64,000 nucleotides of DNA from Paraspadella gotoi. Taxonomy: Eukaryota; Chaetognatha. The stretch is taken from positions 13,673,833-13,737,832 of the forward strand of contig CM119270.1 in the NCBI GenBank assembly GCA_051294375.1, read 5' to 3'. The notes under the pieces were generated by a model. It had not been told where the DNA came from, searched no databases, and saw only the letters and a list, made by a program, of their open reading frames with translations. The translations under genes and the position numbers were made by a program. Shown here piece after piece: positions 1 to 13,000 of this stretch; the first letter of the stretch is position 1, and every line of letters starts with the position of its first letter.

Positions 1-96
1 CAGAAATAACAACTAATTCACGCTTGCTTAATCATTCGTTTTTTTTATGATTGACCGATTTAAACTCTTTTAAATTACGGTCATCGGAGACTCAGA

Positions 97-142
97 GTAC
101 TGTAGTCGGGCATTGAACCTAGGCAATGCCCGACTACAGTAC
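97..142. repeat. Perfect 19-bp inverted repeat with 8-nt loop
   Basis: The left arm GTACTGTAGTCGGGCATTG (97-115) is the exact reverse complement of 124-142. The loop AACCTAGG contains the palindrome CCTAGG. The arms do not extend further. It may be the core of a small foldback element or a transcribed hairpin; nothing in the neighbourhood tells which. Confidence 0.9.
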
Positions 143-310
143 CACGTTATACGGTCCTGGTCCGCTACTAAAAAAATTTAAATGTCAACAAAAACTGCTT
201 ATAAGCATTAATGATTAAATGTATTTGCATACATACGCATTTCGCTAATGCGAATGACGACAACGGATTCAAGTGAGAGATGGATGGACCCTCAGAACAT
301 TCGATCGGAA

Positions 311-360
311 ATCCGGAAACCCAGAACCTTACATCCGGAAACCCAGAACCTTACATCCGG
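311..360 (+). repeat. 22-bp tandem duplication
   Basis: The unit starting ATCCGGAAACCCAGAACC occurs twice back to back (311-332 and 333-354), followed by a partial third start, ATCCGG (355-360). No function is evident. Confidence 0.85.
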
Positions 361-1165
361 CAGTGATTGTCTCCTTTGAAAGTTTCTTCAAGGGAATTTC
401 AATTTTAAACGATCTCTTACAAAAATATTTTCCAATTCCAGAGAAGCAAAACCATAAAATTAATAAATAAGCCACCCTGTTGGTCTTTGTGGTCAAAATA
501 TACGGAAATGTACCGTTTTAATCCTCAAAAATGAAAGCGCGATAGGTTCTCATGTGGCATCCGCTTCCTTTTCAATTAATAAAATAGCCGATTAACTCTG
601 CGGAAAACCGCCGCTGTCACCCACTACTTCATTGCAGCTTCCCTCCCTTCCCTCCATACACAGCAATCACGAAGGTTTAGGTTTTTAATCTCATTTGCAT
701 ATAGTAGCAGTAGCCATTAATTTCTAGCCAGGTGGGCTGTGAGAACAGTAGTTTATCATTCCATATTGACCCTTTTTAAATCATACACCTACAAATAAAT
801 ACACATAAACTTAAGAAAAGACCTAAGCAACCTACTATAACCTGAATATTATCAGAACGTTATCTTCAATATACAAAATTACAAGGAGTAAGAACAATTC
901 TATAAAAGATGTTCTTCAGATTATAACAACAATGATTGTCCAAAACATGACACTCATCCCAAGCATTCACGGAGCATTCGTTCAAAAACAAGGGAAATAA
1001 AGTTGGCCCGTGCAAGTTTCTTTTCTGACAATTCGAATGGCGAAGACTGCTTGCCCGGTCTCTTCTCTCTTTCTCGTTCCTCTTCCCAGGATTCTCTCTT
1101 CCGCCTCATCTCCAATTTCCGCGTTTCTCTGCCTCCTCCTCCATGGGTAATCCATTGCTCTCCGC

Positions 1166-1167
<2 letters not shown>

Positions 1168-1208
<41 letters not shown>
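1168..1208 (+). repeat. (GA)n microsatellite, about 20 units
   Basis: An uninterrupted GA run lies about 350 bp upstream of the synaptophysin start codon. GA repeats near promoters can bind GAGA-type factors in some animals; here that is only a possibility. Confidence 0.9.
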
Positions 1209-1211
<3 letters not shown>

Positions 1212-1551
1212 TTCAACGATGATGGTGTGCAAAAAAAAGAAACCTCGCCGCTAGCTTGCAACGCCGAAGCGGCCCCGCGCACACATTTCCCCGAGCGTGC
1301 TCGTACCGCCCGAGCGTCGTCTTCGCGACTCTGGATCTTCGTTACGACGCCTCGCTCTCGCGCCCGCTCCGAGTCTTCCCCCCCCGTCTCCCTCTCTGTC
1401 TCTCTCTCTCCCCTAGCCGATCTTCCCTCGTATCCCGGAGGACGACGCGACGCAAATGTCCACGAAAATCGCGACATTTTGACGTCTCCTATTTTTGGTC
1501 TTTCTTTCTCTTTGGTGCGAACGCTTCGGCGTCAAAGCCACTTCCGGCAAA

Positions 1552-3496
1552 ATGGACGTGGGACAGGTGAGGACTATTAAGAGAAAACCATGCGGCGTGG
1601 GTTTGCGTTTGACATTATTTTTTATCTGCCACAAAATATAATTTTGCAATCCACATTTTCTGCAAGCGTTAATTCTCACATTTTTTCACAATAAATTTAT
1701 ACTTGTATAGGTTAGGCCTTATACTTTTTCTCTTTCCCATTACCATAACTATAGCTTTCGTTTTCATTGAAAAAAAAAGTATTTATCGTTTTTCTGGTCC
1801 CTCTCTTTTTCCGACTCAAAATAGCCGGTTGGATTGGGACGAAATGAAATGAAATAAAATAGTCTTCCTAAACGACCAAAGCTTTTTTTAAGCCTCGTCT
1901 AAAATTAAAACATGATCAATGCTTTACTCTTATGTGAATTTGTTTCATAAATCGCAAATAATAAATAAGTATGATTTTACAGTTAGTAAACACTAAACAT
2001 CTCCCGATTACTTTCTAGTTGATGGCAAATATGAATACGCTGGTGCTCAAACAGCCGAAAGGTTTCATTAAGCTCATCCAATGGGTAAGTAACCAATAAC
2101 TATTAAAAGAATAAATCGTTATTAATTGAGTTTTTAATTTTTCTTTAAATTTGCAGTCATAAATACTTTTTATATAATTCTTTCAGATCGCCAGTATCAT
2201 ATGCTTTGCCTCGATTGCCGGTTGGGAGGATTCCTTTACTGTCGAAGTAAGTTGTCCATTTCAAAATGTACACTTGAAGTCTTTGTTTCTCTATTTTGAT
2301 TCTATTTTCATTCTTTCAGGTGAGTTGTGGAGCCAGCAAAAAGAAAGTTACGGTTGAATTCGAATATCCCTTTGAATTAGATATGGTTCTCTTAGAAGAA
2401 CCGATTTGTCAAGGTAGCATGAAGAAGATTAATCCGTCAAAAATTCAAATAACCCTTTCAAATTTTAATTTTTTTAGAATGGCCCATGTCTGGTGGAACC
2501 CCCTCTAACCTAGATGACATCGACTTTATGGCTCATGAGGCTGGCACCTCACAGGTATAGACGACATTAGACATGGTTACTGGTTAGTCACGAATATTCT
2601 AAATCAAAATAACATTCATTTCAGCTCTTTGTCTTCGTCGGTGTTATTTCTTTTCTCTACTCCATTGGAATTTCTGTATTTTATGTTTTTTTTGATCAAA
2701 TATATTCCACCAACGATCAAGCTCCAATTGGGGTATGTTTGTGATTTCGAGGCTTGTAGTATTTTGTATGCAAATTTAACCGTCTCTTTTTATTTCAGGA
2801 CTTCGGTATTCACGCGGCCATCGGCTTCCTCTGGTTCGTGTCAACCACGGCGTGGGCCACTTCGTTGTCGGAAATCAAGTACTATACGAACCCCGACACT
2901 TACGCACTCAAATTAATTCACGAGTGTCAGACGGACTTTGGAAAATGCAAAGCCCTAGAGTACCCTTCGTACGCCAGTCTCAACATATCCGTGGTGAGTT
3001 GAATCCGTCATCGCTTAACTTGAGAAGTCAAATTCATTGTGAACAACTGTTTCGTGTTCGGTTGCAATCAATCATCCAAACCAGCTCAATAATGATCAAA
3101 TGATTATCAATATCTTAAAATGTCAATTTTTTAGATAATGGGATTCTTGAATATGTTTCTGTGGTGGTCAAATCTGTGGTTTATCTACAAAGAGACGAAA
3201 TGGTTCCACAAGACGACAGCCAATGTGCCGCCGATGCCTCCAATGGAAGCACAACAGTATCCTCCAGGCGGATATGACCAATATGCTGGTTGGTTTTATT
3301 TTCTTTATTTTTCTAAACCGTCTGACTTGTTTGCTTTTTTTTGGTTTTTTTTATTAAATCAGCCGTAAATAATTAATCTTATGATTTATAATCAACAGCT
3401 CCACAAAGCCCAGTATACACCGAACAGCAATACGGAAACGACCCTTATATGCAGCAAAATAACTACACAGGACAGCCTCCATTCAATCAGATTTAG
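1552..3496 (+). CDS. SYP: Synaptophysin, four-pass MARVEL vesicle protein (9 exons)
   Basis: Exons: 1552-1566, 2019-2084, 2187-2246, 2320-2413, 2478-2554, 2625-2732, 2799-2993, 3135-3288, 3399-3496. All junctions are GT-AG and in phase, giving 288 aa, close to the usual size of the family. The N-terminus carries the family signature QPKGFIKLIQW, and FEYPFELDMV follows in the first lumenal loop. Four hydrophobic segments lie at about residues 18-40, 106-128, 143-165 and 206-229. Paired cysteines sit in both lumenal loops, near SCGAS and PICQE, and in HECQTDFGKC. The cytosolic tail is short and rich in Tyr, Gln and Pro (QQYGNDPYMQQ), like the Tyr-rich tails of vertebrate homologues. Family members are abundant integral proteins of synaptic vesicles that bind synaptobrevin and help vesicle recycling. 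The start is the only ATG that splices in frame to exon 2. Synaptogyrin is the main alternative, but the loop and tail fit synaptophysin better. Confidence 0.93.
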
Positions 3497-6400
3497 CTTT
3501 TTTCTTTGCAAAAGTAAAACTTTTTTAAATTTTCATATTCAAAGCTTTTTTAAGGCAGAATCAACTTAATTTGTTTTTTTTTCCTTTAGTATTTCTGCAT
3601 GTCTGCATATCGGGAAATGGTTTCCAATGGGATTGGACTTTTAAGTTATACCTTCCCACTCTTCCTGTGAGACAGTGGAAAATGCTTCAAAAAAAGAATA
3701 ACAAAAACTCGATTTGTAGTTTAAAACCTCATTCAACCTTCATTTTTCGACTTGAAAAATGGTGTCGGTGCCAAAAAGTGGATATTATTTAGCCCAAATT
3801 CGTCATTTCTAGTCCGGCCGCTATCACCTCTAGAAACAGTGCGCGCGCCCGATATGATACACGGTATTGTAATAACTGTATTAGTGAATTTACTATCATC
3901 ATAACCATTATCAATGTCAACGAAGTTCGATAAAGACCTTCGAGAAAAACAGTGTACAAAACTGTATTATAAATCAAGATGCTTGTGGATTCCCGGTGTA
4001 ACGTTCATTGATTTACCTCTCCCTATATAAAGAGATAAATTGGACGTCAAAGTTGAATGATTAACATTCGCAAGACGGGAATTAGCCGGAAATAACTATG
4101 TGATTATAACTTATAACATTGCAATAATTTATTCAGAGATGCGTTATGACTCATTCGCAATTTACTATATTATTCACGGGGCGTTTATAGATTGATTTTA
4201 AGTGTGTAACTTGAAAAAGTGAGGATCAAACAAAATAGGCATAAGAGGCTACTGAAGCGTTTAGCTAACTTATTTTATTCGATTGGGAGACCAAGAAATT
4301 CTTAAATCATTCAGGTTTTTTAATCGCATTGAATGTAATACTATCGAATCACTAAATAAAGGAAAAATTGTTTTCACTTTCCAACAAACAAATTGTGTGT
4401 AGTAAACTATTATCACAAGAAAGTGTCCAAAGAGTTATAAGAAATAAAATATAAGTGAATGAAATAGTAAAAAAAAATGTATTCCGCCATACCCGTAAAA
4501 CGCGCATCAACAACAACATTGGCAGCTCTAAGCAGGAAAAAAATAAAAAAATATAAACACTGCCTGTTAAACGATTCTACCTAGGTTAGTAGTAAACAAC
4601 TTCATACGGAGACTTGTTTTGTTAAAGCTTGCACATTCCTTCAATTCATAACTGTTAGCCTAAAGTACAACAATTTTGAAAGATGGTAATTTGGAATAAA
4701 ACAAGGGCGGGAGTTACTTATATAGCTTGAGGACATTTTATGTTCGGTAAAATTTCTGAGAACCGAATTTTCCGACGGTTGTAAAAAATGTCCTCAGCCT
4801 TTGCCTACATACTAATTTATGTACTGCGAAGTTATTAGCATTGCCAAAACCTTTATAAAAAAAATTATGAGGTGGAATCTTTATCTGGATGTATTTGAAC
4901 CACTCATCAAAATTAACTGCTGTGCTGTTAATGGGAATCTATTGAGACACGATATCTTCCATTTTAATTAAAAATAACCGTCTAATGCCATTCATCATTT
5001 GCACCCTCATTTACCAACCGATTATAGATTTGTTCTCCAAACGTGTATATTTTTGTATTTTTGAGGTTAAGTATCACCTTAGAAGTTGTGCCATTTTTGT
5101 AATATTGACGATATTTAATATTAAATGAATATGAAAGAAAATAAAAACAAATATTGTGAAGTTTTTTTTAGCAGTAAAGCTAACTTTATAAGAAAATTTA
5201 TTATTAATCGTAGTAGGAGTTTCTATTATAGAGAGAGATGTTACATTTTTCATATTAATAATGGCGGAGAACAATTTTCATGCCATTATATCGAAACTCT
5301 TCAGCAGTTTTCAGTCAGTGCAGGTAACAAATTATTCCTAAACTGATACATGATTAACTAACTTAACAAACAACAACGATCAAAACCCGAGCAAAGAAAA
5401 CGAAGAGTAGATAATTGATAATAGATAATTGTCCTAAGTATCATCCTAACAAATCTGTCTTTTCAAGTGAAACATTGGTATAAAGAAAGACAAAAATGTA
5501 CAAGCAAAATCGTTTTTATTGCTTTTGTATTTCAAATGAAAAGTAGATATGACTTGTAACAAAATACGTTTTTGCGAAAACAGTCGTCCTTTCTCCACCC
5601 TAAAAACAGACCAAAATGTTCAAAAAGCATCTCTGCAATGACACAGCATGAGGTGACTAAGAATAAACAGTTGAAATGTGGCTCCTAGTGCCATCGGCAC
5701 ATTAACAAAGCTCATAAAATGTCCTATTTTCGCTTTCATGTAAAAAAAATTTCAAAATGGATGAACAGCAAATAATTTTAACATTTTAAATTTGTGACAA
5801 AAAGGGTTCAGGTTCCAGGAGATAAATGCCTCTATTATTAAGAAATAGACGGTAGAATTTAAAAAAAGTTTTGTTTTATTTGTTTTGTTTTATAATGTAT
5901 TATAATTATATTTTAAATTTTTTCCAAACGCAAGAAATTCTTATAAGTGTTAATGGAACCCCTTTACCCGGTATAAATTACGAGTATTGTCCCGTTGTAA
6001 ATGCCAAGGTGATTCAAATGTGAGTGTTGCAAAATTGCGTTGATTGATTTTTTATGTGTTTCGCTAAATTCGCCAATTTGACGAATACTTTTTGGGAAAA
6101 AAACGCCAAAAATAATAGGTTTTTTCCAACGATTACAAGGTTCAAAATAATAACAGTAGAGTTACGGTGCTTAAAGGGTAATGGATTGGGGAATGAATGA
6201 ATCTTGCAACTTTTTCTTTATGTTTTTATTAATCAAAAATCACATTTTTCTAGCAGTTCCGATTAAAAAAAGCGTGATGAAAAATTTGTTTTATCTTTAT
6301 ATTATTATTGTAATATCATTTAATACGTAAACAAATGTCCGATTATTATGAGGAAAATGTAAGGGGGATGAAGTGGACTGTACACGAATGACGGGGTTTT

Positions 6401-7090
6401 TAACGTATAAAATAAAGGAATTAAGAAGTGATACAAAAACTAGGAGGGGAAGGGGGAGATATACTGGCGATGGAAACCCATCCTACGGTGAATCACTAAA
6501 GCGATCCAGAAAAAAAATCGATACACCAACAAATGTGACTGAAGAACTCTCTTGAAAACCGTGAAAAAACAGCAAAACACACATTGGTGAGTCTCCACCT
6601 CCTTATCAACAATTACTTATAGACTTTTTTTTAACCTCGTTCGATCATTTTCAGCTTCGACATTTTGAGTTACTTCTCGATCGAGAACGGCGCAATAGTT
6701 TTAACTAGTTATTTATTATCTAGAATCCTACAATTTATATGATTATGAGATCACAGTAACATAAGCGATCCCAACGATCAATATTGGCTCCTTTCTAAGA
6801 AAACAATTATGTATTACATGGGAAATGACTGTCGTCACTGACGATAGTCCAAATTATATAATTATTGGGAATGCTTTAAAATCTCAACTGGAATGTTTTT
6901 TTTTTTAATTTAAGGACAGGAGTTTTGAATTTTAAACGATTCCACTATCTCAGTTGCACAACCCGGTGCGACAACAACATCCACCATTGAATACTCATCA
7001 GTCACCACCATCGTTCACATTTAACTTTCGAAACAACCGAAAAATACTGAAACCTCCAACTGAAGGCTATCGACAATCAAGGGCCCATTT
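3497..7090. other. Spacer between tail-to-tail synaptophysin and NCKIPSD genes
   Basis: AT-rich sequence that should include the 3' UTR of synaptophysin at its left and of NCKIPSD at its right. TTTATT at 6712-6717, which reads AATAAA on the minus strand, is a possible poly(A) signal for NCKIPSD. A 69-nt stem-loop lies at 4728-4796. Open frames up to about 70 codons have no recognisable family or splice context, and I regard them as chance. Confidence 0.5.
4728..4796. repeat. 69-nt imperfect stem-loop (pre-miRNA-sized)
   Basis: TGAGGACATTTT at 4728-4739 pairs perfectly with AAAATGTCCTCA at 4785-4796. After an internal bulge the stem resumes (TTCGGTAAAATT against GAATTTTCCGAC) around a loop of about 10 nt. 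Length and shape resemble a microRNA precursor, but a small MITE core is equally possible. Confidence 0.45.
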
Positions 7091-10000
7091 TCAAACCCCC
7101 GTCTCGATCCTACCCTGAATAAAGTTAGGGATCGGTGGGGATTCCTCCCCCTTTTCCCTCGTCCTCTCCTCTACTCTCTTTCTTCCTCCCTCCTCTTCCG
7201 CGACGACCGCCCTCCCATCTTCTTCCTCCCCGAACCACCCGCCAAAGTCTCTGAGGATGGCGTCAACAACGAACTTTTGTTCCTCCCACACGGAAGTGGC
7301 TCGTCCGGGCTTGGCAGAAGCCGAAGGATCGACGTCGACGATGTCGTCGTCGTCGTCGGCCGCGGCGATCGCCGAGAGGACCACGGCGAATTCCCCGCGG
7401 CGATGTAGATGTTCGCCGTAAGAGGAGTTGGTGAGGAGGAGGTGGAGGAGGGAGAGGAACTCGGTGCGGAGAGAGTCGGAGGAGGAGAGGTCCGAGATTT
7501 CTCTGAAATATAAGTTTAAACGGGAGTTTAACAGGAATAGTCAAATACAATTAAAATACAGATTTGGACAAAAAAAGTTTAATAGTTATGATAAAAGCAT
7601 TTTTTTTCTGTTATTTAAAGAAAAATATTTTTTAAGACTCAGTTAATATATTGTCGGACTACCATTTGCTTCCATCGACGAGGGAAAGAGTTATAGAGGC
7701 TGGGCAAATATGAAGGGTTCAGCTTCACCAAATACGATTTAATTTTTTTTGATTTTGTAGACTGTTATGGCGTTATACTGCAAAATGTCCCTTTTTATCC
7801 TTGACCAAACATTTTCAATGGTGTTGTAGTCAGGTAAGTTTCCGTGCCAACCTTTAAGCACCTCGATCCCGTTTTCCTCATAACTTTTTTGGAAGGATTT
7901 GACTTTGTATCCAAAAGCTTTAGCTTCCATGAAAATCTACCCATTTGCCGTTACATGACTAAAACTATTCTTCTTCTCTCCATTTTTTTTCAACTGGCTT
8001 GCAGAAGCCTTATGGCCTTAAATTGCGAATCTTTTTAGGTCATCGTCCTTGCTCCCCGTGGACATGAAAGGCCGCCTGCTTCCAACAGCTTGTCCAAGGT
8101 TTCTAATTGCTTTAAATTTGTTGAAAACTCTGCAGATGGTTGTCGGAAAGAAATGAAACTGTTTGGCAATCCTATATTCTGACAAACCCACCATCCAAAG
8201 CTCAACAACTTCAGCTTTATTTTTGAGGTTTAACTGTTTTGAAGTTACTATGTTAAAAAACACATAAAATAAAAAATAAAGATAGATAAAATTTTTTTTT
8301 ATAAAAAAAAAGGAAATTGTAAAACAAAATTTCGATCCTTTTTTGATTTTAGCACAGCTTCTATAATATTTAGCCTAAAACCTGGTTATGGGCTCGAATA
8401 AAAGATATTTATCTTGGCTTTCAAATGAACCCAAGTTTTAATTAATAGGATGACAGACAAGTGAGATAGTAGTTTAAATTTTTTTTGACCAGATCTGTAA
8501 TGTAAGGAGACATCGAATGCACCGTCGAAGAGATTAATTGATACACACTCTTTAGTGGCGCCGCGAGTACTCGCGAAGTAACTCTATATGCCACTTTCTG
8601 GTCGGTCAGTCTGTATATGTTTATTTGTTTAGTTATATCTTAAATATTTAAAACTCCGGTAATATACTGCATCAATTAAGTTTATATTTGGAAAAAAGGA
8701 AAAGTACCATAATTTTAGTTTTTTACTAATTTTACTTTCGCCGACCAAGGTTAGGGGTGGTAGTTAGGTAATTAGGGTTAAGGTAATCAGATAAGGATTT
8801 TTTTAAAAATTATTTTTAAGAGGTTTTTCAAAAGACGCTAAAACCCTAAAAACTATATAACCAGAAGTTAGATGCAGCATAATTGATAAAATATTGATTC
8901 ATTTTAGTTAATACTTGGCAGACTGGTAAAGTTTCAGTAATTGCATTTTGTACCGGGCATCAAAAGTAACTTGCATAACTGACCTGAGGATGATGTCCAG
9001 CAAAACCTTGGAATCGTTCGTGTAAAAGAGCGAGGCCGTCGCGGGCGTCGAGTAGATGTCCGAAAGAATCTTAATCACGCTGTGCTGCGCCGCACAAGGT
9101 TGCGTGGACGCGTCGTGGTCGAACATCTGGGATTGCGATACGATGATGATGATGAACATAAGGTGTTCAAAGCATGAGAATATAAAATAGTTAACTGACC
9201 ACTAGATTCGTTTCGACTCTTATTGTTATTTTTACTATTGTCTTTTCTCTTTTTGTTATTGTCGTTTTTCTCTCTGAAAATGATTTTGATCATTACATGT
9301 TGTAAATAAATTCGTGAAACGTCTTCTTATTTTTTTTCTTCAAATTCCTGCTAACCATTGAAAGTATACTTAAAAATGTATAAATTTTCGTTTGAGCATA
9401 TACTCGCTCTAAATTTTTGACTCACCCCATTGAGTGGGGTTACCCTATTCTCGGTACTCATTATCTCAAAACACGTCACTCGGTTATTGGTTAGCGTGAA
9501 TAAAGACGCAAAAAATGATAATGAATCCCTGACCCCTATTACCTGAACCGGGTCCTCGCCCCTGTTGAAGAGAAGAGCGATACGTTCGGTCAGCACTTTG
9601 ATGTTAGCCGAGTTCTCCGCCAACACCTGCATCAAGGGATTCGCGTAGACGTCGTTCAGATGGAGATTGAAGGCCAGTATCACGTTGACCGCCATGTCGA
9701 TGATCTGAAAAAGTGAGAATCGATGATTTTCAAAATATTTTAAAAAAATTATAAATTATAATTCACTTTGTCGGTCCGTCGGTCTCCCCCCAAAATCTTG
9801 TCGGGCATACACTTAAATCATGTCAAAATCTCGAATTATGATCAATTATGCAAAAAAATGATGTCCGTCCGTCTGTCTGTCTGTCCGTCCCACCTTAGCA
9901 AAAAATTCAAATTACTCGTGATGGTTGGTTGGATGGATGGATGGTTGGATTGAAGTGAAATTTTGTGTGTGGGTAGGAAACTGTGATTGAGCTGGATATA

Positions 10001-13000
10001 AAATTTCAATGGAATCGTTCGAGTGGAAATGAGTTTAAATGGAAAAATCATAAGTCACGTTTACTTGAATCTTTTTGCTTATATTACCTCATAATTACTC
10101 AATTTAATTCTAATTGGATAAATGGATTGAGATGAAATTTTATATGTGAAGGAGTCGTGCCAGTGGAAATAAGTTTAAATGGAAAAAACAAATGTAACTT
10201 TTACTTAAATTTTATTTAAATTTCAAAGTTTCTCTCTCTCCATTGTTCTTAAAATTGGAAAAAATATGATTTTGAAATTTTATGATTTTATAAGGATATT
10301 ACGATAAAGAAAATTCAATTTATTTTTTTATTTATTTATTTGTTCAAGTTTATGCTGTTATTCAATTTTTTTTTAAAAATGGCTTAATTATTTTTATTAC
10401 ATATACAAAGGCAGCAAAAAAACATTGTTCCATCGCTCAATCTTTTCATCGCTCCACCCTAATGGATATGGTGGACATTAACAAGTTACTCTGAAAATGA
10501 GTCCTTAATTTTTCATTTCTCAATTCTCCATCCTTCCACTCCGCATTTACCTGATCGTTCTGGTCCCCGTCGTCGTCGTCCGAAACCTCGACGAGGTTGA
10601 GTAGAAAAGTGAGGAAGTCCGCGTTGAGAATGTCGTAGTGGTGGACGGGTAAGGGCTCCCCCGTCGACAGCAGCATCGTCAGCACCAGCGCTGAGTAAGT
10701 CAGCCGCTGCGTCTCGTCCACTTCCTCGGACTGGAAAATTGACGGAATGGCAACTCGTTTCCATGATGATAGTTACTTCGAACGGTTTAATTATCTCACC
10801 TGGCCGGAAGGGGATTGCGCGCTGCGAACGTGGGCCTGCATGTCGCGCGCGAGTTCAACCGGCAAAACAGACTGTAGAAGCTGAGAAATGATTTTTGTGT
10901 CGAGAGCGCAAAGACCTGCGAATACCTGTCGAGGCAAAGCGGATGAGATTTAAAGAGACGGGAATTATTAGAGCGGTATGGGGTTTGCATTACTTTGAGT
11001 AATTTGAGCCTAATCGTCAGTCTTGGCTCCATTTGATAGTATAGAACCAAGGTAACAACTGGAGTGTAGTTGTCGGCAGCAACCGCTTGTCTGCAAAAAA
11101 AATTAAATAAACAAAAATTTAAAAAATGAAGCTAGACAAACGAAAAAAACTTGGTTAGTTTCGCCATATTTCTTATTATAAGTAAATAAATTTAATTTAG
11201 ATTTTTCATGCCACTTCACAATAAACCACCACATATCATGTTTAATTGTAGCAAAAGATATTTCTCTTTATAGAAAGAATTCGAAATTCATTTGCTGCAA
11301 TATTTTTCTACAGCTTAAACATGATATGATGTGATAAACGTATAAAAATATATTTAGTATTCTAAGTTGTTAAATCATAAGTACGGCGTATAAGTTTACA
11401 ACTGTATTCCCTTTAAAATTGAATCCCATAGCTCATGGAAAACGAAATCCTAAGGGATATAATCCTTTGGTTCACAGTATTTGTGCTTAATTAATTTTGA
11501 CACTTGTCAACTTAAAAATTCTATAGGAGAGAGATGATCGTGATTTAATTAATGATTAAACGTGAAAAAAAATCATGCTAATTAAATTTCTCTTAGGAAT
11601 AATAGATGATACAAAATGTTTCTTTACCTCAGCACTCGCCTCCTCATCAAAGAGAGTCCTAATATATTAGAACGCGTACATTGTTCTCAATTTTAGCATT
11701 TACAATAATTTGTAGTATTTTTGGGGGTTATTGATTTATTAATTTTTTAACCTTAAAGAAGGCGAATTTTATTTTATTAAAATTTAATTTGCACTAACTT
11801 TTTCTAAAACCATCACATGAACCAGAGCTTTTATCCCATTAAGCAAACTAAATATCATATTGTACATAAAACTGCTGGAAAACGTCTACCACTCACTACT
11901 TAAGATTATGGGTTGGTGTGGTAGTACGACGACGACCTTTACACCAGACTTCTCCCCAGTAATTAAAAAAGGGAAAATCCTTTAAATATCGCTGCGGTAG
12001 TTTTAAATTTTGCCCGGCTACCCATCCAAACGCTTTCAGCTCCGGATTGCCATCACCTGCAGATGAGGGGGTTCGCATTTTCTAAGATGGAAGCGAGTTC
12101 CTCCAAATACTCTAGGATGACGGCTTCGTCCTCATGAAGATGCCAACTGCGTTGCTGGAGGTCGTCCTTGCAGGCCGCCATCTCGGAGAAGATCACCTAG
12201 ATAAGAGATATTTAATCTTCAATTTCACATTGTCTCAGGTTTCAGCCAATATTCCTGCAAATTTGTCGGGGACACACCTGAAGCCTGACGGCGTCGTGAC
12301 TCAGCTCTAAATTGTCTCCGATTTTTTTCACGTTGGATATTCTGGCAATGACGTCATTAGAGACGGCAGTCATCTCAGGGAATGCATCGCCCAACAACAG
12401 CAGGACTGTGCGTATCGCCGTCTTACTGTTCTCGTAGCTGAAAAAAATTTCACGATTAGTTTATATTGATTTACACATTTTAGAAATATTCGAAGTAAAT
12501 TTTATCAACTCATTTTCACCTTAGACTGGTGGCCACCCTCACGGCCTCGATCAAGTCTGTCGCCAGGTGCTCTGGCGTCGCCCCGATGCGTGGGTGCACC
12601 GGAGCATCAGCACTCGGAGTGGCCACGGCTGGCAAGCAGTCGGTCGTTGGCGGGACAACGCCTTTGGAAGCGGGGTTGCCATTGATGGCGTTCGTGGCAG
12701 CTGATGAGGAAGGAAAATAAGTTGCAGACAAGACAAAGAAAATTAAAGAAAGGCGAAAATAAAAAAAAGGCAAAATATAAATAAAAAAAGAAAGATAACA
12801 GAAAAAAGAAAAAAAATGGGAAGAATAGAGGAAAAAAATTATTTGAAGAAAATAAAAGAGAAGAGGAGAAAAGAAAAAAAAGAAAAATAAAGAAAGATAG
12901 AAAGAAGAAAGAACCGGCTGTCCTGATTAATGACCATCAACCTATAAAGATTTGCCCGACAAACAAAATAAAAACCGAGACACCTTTGTTTTTTTCCTCG

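Larger units (their letters stand above)
1..1551. other. 5' flank of the synaptophysin gene
   Basis: No convincing coding sequence. The stretch holds a perfect hairpin (97-142), a 22-bp tandem duplication (311-360), a GA microsatellite (1168-1208), and then a GC- and CpG-rich, pyrimidine-rich block at about 1230-1550 that runs into the first coding exon. That block is the likely promoter and 5' UTR by position and composition only; no TATA or initiator motif was identified. Short open frames here lack codon-level or family support. Confidence 0.5.

Noticed and set aside
10200-10340. A further copy of the foldback element in a NCKIPSD intron
   Set aside because: It shares only short AT-rich words (TTTTATAAGGATATTAC) with the 22 kb element; too little to call.
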